In this document: positions 25,833 to 32,250 of the stretch, piece by piece
How the letters are laid out: each line of letters begins with the position of its first letter
Numbering within the stretch: the first letter of the stretch is position 1
Origin: an uncultured Eubacteriales bacterium
GTDB taxonomy: Bacteria > Bacillota > Clostridia > TANB77 > CAG-508
DNA length: 32,250 nt
Assembly: GCA_948443845.1 (NCBI GenBank)
Contig: CAOJUE010000020.1
Location: 1 to 32,250, forward strand
Direction of reading: 5' to 3'
The notes under the pieces: generated by a model
Databases searched by the model: none
Seen by the model: the letters and a program-made list of their open reading frames with translations, nothing else
Told to the model about the DNA's origin: nothing
Made by a program: the position numbers and the translations under genes

Positions 25833-26311
25833 GCTTTTTTAAATATAATTAATTTACTAAACACAAAATTTAAAATAATAATGAGAACACTGACAAAAAT
25901 TTTCATTCCCATATAATTGAATTCTAAGCCAGTTACAAGCCAATCCATTAAAAAGACTTCAACAATGGCGGTCACAATTCTACAACTGATAAAGGAAACC
26001 ATTTCTTTTAGTAATTCCTTCCAGTTACTCGTTTTAGTATCAAAAACGTACAATTTGTTCGTTACATAAGCAAATATCCATGCAGCAATAATCGCAATGA
26101 TTGTACTTATATTTACCTTTAGATTTTCTGGCAATAAAGCGAATATTCCATAATATAAAATTGCTGAAATCACGATATTAACCAGTGTTGTCAAAACGCC
26201 AAATACTAGATAGCGCATGCCTTCTTGATGTTCTAAATACCAATCTGCTATTTTTTTGAAACCGATTTTTCTTAGAATATTGAGACAGAATTCTTCTATT
26301 TTATTAATCAT
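25829..26311 (-). CDS. GtrA family membrane protein (probable lipid-linked sugar flippase)
   Basis: A 160-residue protein with four hydrophobic helices at about 32-58, 66-88, 105-125 and 134-157. It contains family-typical FGVLTTLVNIVIS and AAWIFAYVTNKLYVFD segments. GtrA proteins are thought to flip polyprenyl-phosphate sugars across the membrane, working with GtrB/DPM1-like synthases and GT-C transferases; all three partner types are in this cluster. ATG 26311 has AAAGGA upstream. The last codons and stop lie inside a palindromic repeat. Confidence 0.92.
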   Translation of the reverse strand: MINKIEEFCLNILRKIGFKKIADWYLEHQEGMRYLVFGVLTTLVNIVISAILYYGIFALLPENLKVNISTIIAIIAAWIFAYVTNKLYVFDTKTSNWKELLKEMVSFISCRIVTAIVEVFLMDWLVTGLEFNYMGMKIFVSVLIIILNFVFSKLIIFKKA

Positions 26312-26344
26312 GAGGATTCCTTTCGTTTTTTGGTGTTGTTACGG

Positions 26345-26375
26345 ATCGAGGGTAGACATGGGCGTCTCCCCCTAC
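26345..26375. repeat. GC-rich hairpin repeat, copy A
   Basis: The minus strand reads TAGGGGGAGACGCCCATGTC then TACCC, forming GGGnAGAC/GTCTnCCC arms. The TAG is the stop codon of the upstream double-GT2 gene. It matches copy B at 28210-28239 and is much richer in GC than its surroundings. Confidence 0.75.
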
Positions 26376-28176
26376 ATCGTTATTTCGAAATTTCCGTTTT
26401 GACGTGAAAAATTGGGGTTATAATAAGGGTCTGGTTTTTGTAACAATGTTTTCCATTTGGTTTGGAAATTCTTCTTTTCTTGCTCAAATCTTGCTTGTTT
26501 TTCTGGCGTATCTTCGTAGCCGCGTGTTTTGGATTCATAGTGAATTAGTTCTACATAGGGATTATACACTACTCTGTAACCTTTTTCAAGTATTTTTAAA
26601 CAAAAATCAACATCATTAAAGGCAACTTTGAAGTTTTCTTCGTCCATAAAGCCGGACTTCTTTATAAATCTCGCGTCTGGCAAACAAACACGCACCTGTT
26701 ACTGCACTTACATTTCTGGTGGCGGCTTCTCTTTCAAAATAAGCATGTGTACCATATGGCAATCCGCTCAATAAATTGCCAACGATTCCTGCTATTCCAT
26801 AAGCAATTCCCGCATGCTGAATGGATTTGTCTGGATAATAAAGTTTGGCTCCTACTGCTCCAATCTCCTTATTCCCGCGCATACCCAATCATCAATTCTA
26901 GCCAATTGGGTGTTAGAATTTGCGTATCATTGTTGAGTTGTAAAACGAAATCTCCACTTGCATTTTTGACACCTGTGTTGATGATTTTGGAATAGTTGAA
27001 ACCTTTTTCTGGAATTTCGAGTATTTTAATGTTCGGATTTTGTTTGAGTTTTTCGTAAAATGCAAATGTTTCTTTTTTTTCACTGTTATTTTCCAATATT
27101 AAAATTTCATAATTTCCATAAGTGGTAAGCGTTAAAATCGATTTTAGACATTTTTTTAAAGTATCACAAGCATCCTTGTTGGGAATTAAAATGGAAACTT
27201 TAGGATTGCCTTTTATGGCGTACTTTATTTGATAAATTCCCGGAACTTCGTTTGGATTTACTACCACTCCTTCTTTTCCAATCCTTTGCAAATGTTCCGC
27301 AATTGCCTTTAATCCTGCTTCATAGGCGTAATTTTTGGAATCTGCTAGGTGTGCTGTTGAGTTTTGGTGGGCTCTCCAGTGATATAAAATTTTAGGAATA
27401 TGTACAATATTTTTTGTGTTTTCTGTAGCTCTTAGCACAAAATCGAAGTCTTGTGCACCGTCAAATCTGCTGTCTAATGGACCGATTTTGTCTGCTAATG
27501 TTTTTTTGATGACTACCAAATGGGTAATGTAATTATTGCATTCTAAAGCTTCTGGCGAAAAATCTGGTTTGAAATATGGCATAAAACGTTTGCCTTGTTC
27601 GTTTATTTTGTCCTCGTCAGAATAGATGAATTCTACGTTTGGGTTCTCGTTGATGGTTTTGACAACTTCATATAATGCAAAAGGTGGCAAGCAATCATCG
27701 TGGTCGAGAAATGCGATAAAGTCACCTGTTGCCGTTTCCAATGCTCGATTGGTGTTTTCGGAAATTCCCTTGTTTTCTTCTAAAAACTGATATTTAATTT
27801 TACTCAGAAGCGAACTACACATCGCAAAAATGGTTTCGTTTTGCTTTTTGCTTCCGTCGGCAATACATAATTCCCAATTTGAGTAGGTTTGAGCGAGTAA
27901 GGAATTGAGAAGTTCTAGAAAAAAATTTTCGTCTGTGTTGTACATAGGAACAATTAAACTAATTTTGGGTTCGTAGGGAAATTTCGTTTTTTTCTGGATT
28001 TCTAATGCTTCTTCGTTTGGCTCGTTTTGCAGAATCCAATTTTGATAGATTTCTTGTTGTGCTTTCTTATTTTTGGAATCTAATTCGAAAATTCTAGTGA
28101 TGATTTTTTTTATTGTTTTTAAGATGCCATATTTTTTTAGGTAATGGATTAATTTTGTTATTTTTGGTTTTATCAT
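26372..28176 (-). CDS. Double-GT2 glycosyltransferase, downstream paralogue (two frameshifts as read)
   Basis: About 600 residues after repair. After an N-terminal helical part, the first GT2 domain has ISLIVPMYNTDENFF, ADGSKKQN, FLDHDDCLPP and IYSDEDKI, and includes the HWR motif (LYHWRAHQNS). The second GT2 domain has VSILIPNKDACDTL, LQLNNDTQILTPNWLE, then AVGAKLYYPD and NDVDFCLKI. As read it is in three pieces. Removing one base at 26874-26877 joins IGYAR to NKEIGAVG, and one at 26652-26655 joins YKEV to FMDEENF. The layout resembles bidomain rhamnosyl- or hexosyl-transferases of wall polysaccharides. It is a tandem paralogue of the next gene. The ribosome binding site (AAAGAGA) is weak. 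Confidence 0.88.
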
Positions 28177-28209
28177 ATATTTCTCTTTCTTTTTTGGGGT
28201 ATTCCTTAT

Positions 28210-28239
28210 GGGATGGGCAGACGAGGGCGTCTGCCCCTA
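28210..28239. repeat. GC-rich hairpin repeat, copy B
   Basis: The minus strand begins TAGGGGCAGACGCCCTCGTC. GGGCAGACG and CGTCTGCCC form a perfect 9-bp stem with a CCCT loop. The leading TAG is the stop codon of the paralogous double-GT2 gene, exactly as in copy A. Confidence 0.85.
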
Positions 28240-30080
28240 CGGTTTGTAATTGATTGGGCATTTTTTCATGTGGTAGACTTCGGTATCTAGGCTTAGGTTG
28301 ATGTTGTAATAAGGGTCTCCTTCGTCTAGGAAATCTTGCCATTTGTTCATGAAAATGTTGATTTCGTTTTTGAACCTTTTCTTTTTGGCTGGTGTATTTT
28401 CCAAACCTCTGCTTTTGGATTCGTAATGTGTGAATTCGACAAATGGATTGTAGACTATTAAATAGCCTTTTTGACGGATTTTTAAGCAAAAATCAACATC
28501 GTTGAACGCAACGGCTAATGTTTCGTCCATGCCACCAACTTCCTCAAAAACGCTTTTGGGTGTCATCACGCAAGCAGCTGTAACAGCACTTAGGTTTTGA
28601 AGCATGCTTTCTTCGGCAAAATAGCCGTGTCCGTTTTTCGGAATACTTTTAAAACGATTTCCTGCTACTCCGCCAATTCCAACAATAATTCCAGCATGCT
28701 GAATGGTTTCATCTGGATAATACAATTTGACACCGGGCAGCGCCCACGTCTTCTCTTTGGCAAAAACCAAGCATAATTTCTAGCCAATTAGGCGTTAGTA
28801 ATTCCGTATCATTATTTAACTGAATGACATACTCTCCAGTGCAATTTTTGACGCCACAGTTGATGATTCCAGAATAATTAAATCCTGTTTTTTGGTATTT
28901 TACCACTTTAATTTTCTCATTTTTCTCTAATTCTCGATAATACTCAAAAATTTCCTCTGTTTCACTATTGTTTTCAACAATAATAATCTCATAATTGGCA
29001 TACGTCGTTTTCTCCAGAATCGAATTAACGCAAGTTTGCAACACTTCCTTTTCATCTTTATTGGGAATGATAATCGAAACTTTTGGCTCGCCTTCCACTT
29101 TATAATCAACCCTGTAAATTCCATTGATACAGCCATTTGTGACGGTTCCGTCTCAAACCAATTCGATTCAAATGTGCTTCAATGGCTTTGATTCCGTTAT
29201 CAAAAGCATAATTTTTCGCATTGCTATCAAGTTTGGCTGTCGAATCTTTGTGAACTCGCCAGTGGTACAAAATTCTTGGAATATGCTTGATATTTTCTGG
29301 TTTTACGATTTCGGACATACGAAGGAAAATATCATAATCTTGTGCACCGTCAAATTCTGAATGAAATCCGCCAAGTTTGTCCATTAATTCTTTTTTGAAA
29401 ATGCTAAAATGGCAAATATAATTTTGGCATCGTAAGGTATCTGGCGCAAAATCTGGCTTGAAATAGCCTTCAGAACGATTGCCGTTTTGGTCGATTTTGT
29501 CTTCATCAGAATAAATAAATTCTGCATTAGGTGCCTGATTAATCATTTTGACGACTTCAAATAATGCGTATGGCGCAAGCAAATCGTCATGGTCCAAAAG
29601 CGCGATATAGTCGCCTGTTGCCATTTGAATGGCTTCATTGGAATTTCCAGAAATTCCTAGATTTTGGTTTAGAAATTGATAATGAATTCGATTGTCTTTT
29701 TCCATTAATTTTTTCCATTTGGGATTTTGTTTCGGACTTCCGTCTGCAAAGCAAAGTTCCCAATTGCTGTAACTTTGCGCTATGACAGAATCGATTAATT
29801 CTTTCAAAAACTTTTCTTTGGTTTCATACATTGGCACAATGATGCTGATTTTGGGCATGATTTCAAATTTCTTCTCCATTTGTGCCTTGATTTGGGCTTC
29901 TTTTACTTCGTTTGCTTTGATCCAATCACCATAGTTTCCGTAATTTACGTCCTTTTTGAAATGAATCATGCAATCTAATTTTCGAATGACAATTTTGATA
30001 CATTTTTTGATGGTTTTGAAAAATCCATATTTCCCAATATAAAATTTGATTTGATTGATTCTGTGTGGTATGTTTAACAT
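28237..30080 (-). CDS. Double-GT2 glycosyltransferase, upstream paralogue (two frameshifts as read)
   Basis: About 613 residues after repair. First GT2 domain: ISIIVPMYETKEKFLKELI, ADGSPKQN, LLDHDDLLAP, IYSDEDKI and LYHWRVHKDS. Second GT2 domain: VSIIIPNKDEKEVLQ, LNNDTELLTPNWLE, KLYYPDETIQHAG and NDVDFCLKI. As read it is in three pieces. Removing one base at 29148-29150 joins RIGLR to TVTNGCINGIYRVDYKVEGE, and one at 28733-28737 joins REDVGAA to GVKLYYPD. ATG 30080 has AAGGAG 7 nt upstream and lies one base after the GtrB-like stop. Extensive similarity to the downstream gene shows tandem duplication followed by divergence, perhaps giving different sugar linkages. Confidence 0.88.
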
Positions 30081-30081
30081 T

Positions 30082-31036
30082 TTATTTCTCCTTCTCATCT
30101 ATATCAATATTATACATTTTATTAATGATATATTGTGGTCTATGTCTGCTTTCATCGTAAATTCTAGCAATGTATTCTGACATAATCCAAATGGACAATA
30201 ATTGAACACCCGCAAAAAACGTGACTGTCAACATGATTGACGTCCAACCTGGAATTAAGTCATTCCATTTGAATACAAACGAAAAAAACGAATAGAGTAA
30301 CACTAGAAATGAAATTCCTAAAGATATCATGCCTAAAATTCCTACCAATTTCAATGGTTTGGTAGAAAAACTTAGGATACCGTCACCCGCTAATTTTACC
30401 ATTTTGGCAAAGGGGTATTTCGTTTTTCCTGCCAATCGCTCATTTCTTACATATTCATAAGGAATTTGTTTGTAACCGACCCAACTGAATAAGCCTCTTA
30501 AAAATTTGTTGTGTTCTGGTAATTGGTTGATAGCGTCAACAACTTTTCTGTCAACCAAACGGAAATCACCTGTATCTTTGGGAATTTCTGTTTCGGATAG
30601 AAGATTTAATGTGTTGTAAAATAGTTTGGCTGTTAATAATTTGAAAGCAGATTCGCCTTTTCGTTTCCTACGTTTTCCGTAAATCACATCATTTCCGTTT
30701 TCCCACAATTTCAGCATTTCTGGAATAGTTTCTGGTGGGTCTTGTAAATCGGAATCAATAATGACAATGGCATCTCCTGTTACAACCTTAAGTCCTGCTG
30801 TTACTGCTGCTTGATGCCCAAAATTTCTGGAAAATGACAAGATTTTTACTTGTTTATCTTCCTTAGAAATCTCGATTAATTTTTCCAATGTGGCATCTTT
30901 GCTTCCGTCATCAATACATATAATTTCATATTCATAATTTTCAATTTCAGAAAGCACGCCGCGTTAATTTATGATAGCATTCCAGCAACATCTCTTGTTC
31001 ATTATACATTGGTACAATTACAGATATTCTTTTCAT
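30082..31036 (-). CDS. GtrB-like polyprenyl-phosphate glycosyltransferase (one frameshift as read)
   Basis: About 317 residues after repair. The GT2 domain has ISVIVPMYNEQEMLLECY, CIDDGSKDAT, SFSRNFGHQAAVTAGL and the metal site IIDSDLQDPPE, with the family signature GDFRLVDRKV. Two C-terminal TM helices lie in the LGMISLGISFLVLLYSFFSF and MLTVTFFAGVQLLSIWI regions. It makes polyprenyl-phosphate sugar for GtrA and the GT-C protein. As read, the true N-terminus (ATG 31036, AAAAGGAAA upstream) is out of frame and stops after 29 codons. Removing one base in CGCCGCG at 30957-30963 joins KLT to VLSEIENYEYEI. A start at 30957 would delete the first beta strand and is unlikely. Confidence 0.9.
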
Positions 31037-31055
31037 TTTTATGTTTCCTTTTAGT

Positions 31056-31910
31056 TTACTTGATTTTTACTGTGATATAGCCCCTATTGGATGCATAAAT
31101 TTCTTCTGCATTTAAGGTTTTTCCTAAATTTTGAAGATATTTTTCAGCCTTTTCTTGATTGCTGTTTTTTGGCACAGGCATGAATAAATACTTTGGCGTC
31201 ATTTTTTGATAGATTTCATCTGGAACGAATTGGGCACCATTGTTGGAAATTTGGACTGCATCGCAATCAATTTCGTCTAAGTTATTGTCTTTGAATTTTT
31301 CGGCTGCCTCGTCTGCAATATTTCCCATGAAAATCATGCTTTTGTAAGTATTGTTGATTTTGATGACCATGGATTGGTTAAATCCTGCATAATTTCCTGT
31401 CAATTCTGGATTGACAATGTTTAATACCGTAATGTATAAATTATCCACCAAAATTTCGTGGCGATTTGGCACTTGCGTGATTGGTAAACTTTTTTCTGAT
31501 AGCAAATTTAAAAACTCGTTTATTTGCGCATATCGTTCTGGTTCATGTGTTTCGTACCATTCTTTAGGATTAGAAGTTAGATAAATATTTTGTATCTCGA
31601 TTTTGCCATTTTGTATGATTTTTTCTAAGGCTCCGAAATTTTGCAAATGTAGCGTTGTAATAAACCAACCTTCCACAATCCCGCCTTTTTCCATTAAAAT
31701 TTGCTCTAAATGCTCACTTTCTTCGTAACTCCCGCCATCAATCATTATCACATTTTTTTCTTTCGTTTCGAGTAGATAACTTAATGTTTCTTCTGAATTG
31801 GTCACAATCTGCGTTACTAAAATAGCACTTTGATTTCGCGTATAAATTCCTAAGACGATACATGCTATCGTAACCAAAATAAGAAATGCAATTTGTATAT
31901 TTCGTTTCAT
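31056..31910 (-). CDS. Membrane-anchored metallo-beta-lactamase-fold protein with degenerate metal site
   Basis: A 284-residue protein. An N-terminal helix (7-24) anchors an extracytoplasmic domain resembling the ComEC/Rec2 C-terminal MBL fold: NVIMIDGGS (53-61), then VEGWFITTLHLQNFGAL, FMGNIADEAAEKF, and VQISNNGAQFVPDEIYQKMTPKYL. The position of the HxHxDH metal motif reads TLHLQN (86-91), so only one ligand (H88) remains, and the later GD and HHG positions read GN and NNG. Hydrolase activity is therefore unlikely; a binding or structural role is possible. It starts 3 bp after the coiled-coil gene and precedes gtrB-like by 19 bp, so it is in the polysaccharide operon. Confidence 0.78.
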   Translation of the reverse strand: MKRNIQIAFLILVTIACIVLGIYTRNQSAILVTQIVTNSEETLSYLLETKEKNVIMIDGGSYEESEHLEQILMEKGGIVEGWFITTLHLQNFGALEKIIQNGKIEIQNIYLTSNPKEWYETHEPERYAQINEFLNLLSEKSLPITQVPNRHEILVDNLYITVLNIVNPELTGNYAGFNQSMVIKINNTYKSMIFMGNIADEAAEKFKDNNLDEIDCDAVQISNNGAQFVPDEIYQKMTPKYLFMPVPKNSNQEKAEKYLQNLGKTLNAEEIYASNRGYITVKIK

Positions 31911-31913
31911 TCT

Positions 31914-32250
31914 CTATTCCTTTCCATTTTTATTTCCTTTTAATTTTTTTGCTAATTTTACGGCTTTCATATTTTCATATACTTCGATTTCATGATCTTT
32001 TATTGTTAGAATTTCATTTAATTGGCGAATGCTTTCTTCTTTTTGTTCATCTGCAATCTTAAACTGATCTCTTTGGCTTTCGATTTCCGCTTTTAGTTGT
32101 TCAATATAATTTTCTTTCTTTTTTTCTTCGACTTCTAATAATTTGGCTCGTGCTTCCCAATTGTCCTTTTCTTTGGTCAAGCTCTGAATATATTTTTCTT
32201 TTTTGGTTTCTTCTGTTTCCAAAAGTTTTACTTTTGCCTCAAAATCGCCT
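31914..32250 (-). CDS. Coiled-coil protein, 5' end beyond the window
   Basis: At least 111 residues, nearly all charged heptad coiled coil. A repeated block AKxKLLExEExKKExYIxxL occurs twice about 30 residues apart, and the end is basic (VKLAKKLKGNKNGKE). The reading frame is open to the window edge and there is no ribosome binding site before the internal TTG at 32222, so this is the C-terminal part of a longer protein. In polysaccharide clusters such tails often belong to glycosyl- or methyltransferases, but nothing here identifies the N-terminal domain. Confidence 0.75.
   Translation of the reverse strand, partial: GDFEAKVKLLETEETKKEKYIQSLTKEKDNWEARAKLLEVEEKKKENYIEQLKAEIESQRDQFKIADEQKEESIRQLNEILTIKDHEIEVYENMKAVKLAKKLKGNKNGKE

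Noticed and set aside
26372..30963. Phase variation as the cause of the glycosyltransferase frameshifts
   Set aside because: The sites are not in homopolymer tracts or short tandem repeats, and the same CG-context insertions occur in a response regulator and a DUF2207 gene elsewhere in the window.

Overview
The window is AT-rich and densely packed, with strong AGGAGG-type ribosome binding sites, consensus TTGACA/TATAAT promoters and U-tailed hairpin terminators. The genes ireB, ruvX, a DUF1292 gene, a class D sortase and an OmpR/HisKA pair point to a low-GC Bacillota, most likely a gut-type Clostridia lineage. This is inferred from gene content, not from a phylogeny. All genes but one lie on the minus strand, so transcription runs mostly from high to low coordinates.

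Layout from low to high coordinates. 36-119: tRNA-Leu(UAG). 268-4118: a short operon of an ATP-grasp enzyme, a DUF2207 membrane protein and a ROK sugar kinase. 4350-4688: the only plus-strand gene, of unknown function, which meets a class D sortase (4763-5434) at a bidirectional terminator. 5546-7300: an unusually short alanyl-tRNA synthetase ending at the editing domain. 7465-11357: a small coiled-coil protein, a histidine kinase/response regulator pair and the MgtE magnesium transporter. 11428-13214: DUF1292, a small membrane protein, ruvX and ireB, a housekeeping neighbourhood that is linked to alaS in many Bacillota. 13228-19215: an envelope-related group made of a GAF/degenerate-GGDEF membrane protein, a 1025-residue TadZ/CpaE-like protein with a degenerate P-loop and AT-hook-like motifs, a small membrane protein, and a G5-SH3-glucosaminidase.

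19638-32250 is a surface polysaccharide cluster read on the minus strand: a coiled-coil protein cut by the window edge, a membrane-anchored degenerate metallo-beta-lactamase-fold protein, a GtrB-like transferase, two tandem paralogous double-GT2 glycosyltransferases, a GtrA flippase-like protein, a DPM1-like transferase, a further GT2 enzyme and a large GT-C-like membrane protein. Together they look like a lipid-linked sugar pathway: polyprenyl-phosphate sugar synthesis, flipping, and transfer to a wall polymer. Inside this cluster is a compact three-gene module: a protein-kinase-like protein with an N-terminal helical repeat region, then a MntA-like nucleotidyltransferase and a HepT-like HEPN protein.

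Two observations stand out. First, nine single-base insertions break six genes, and every one lies at a CG dinucleotide with a doubled C or G. Removing one base at each site restores a normal family protein. This looks like a systematic sequencing or base-modification artefact, and the features are annotated as repaired genes. Second, the kinase-MntA-HepT module keeps intact catalytic motifs in all three genes and may be a three-component toxin-antitoxin or defence unit. Two hairpin repeat families also occur at gene 3' ends, and in three of their four copies the host gene's stop codon lies inside the repeat.
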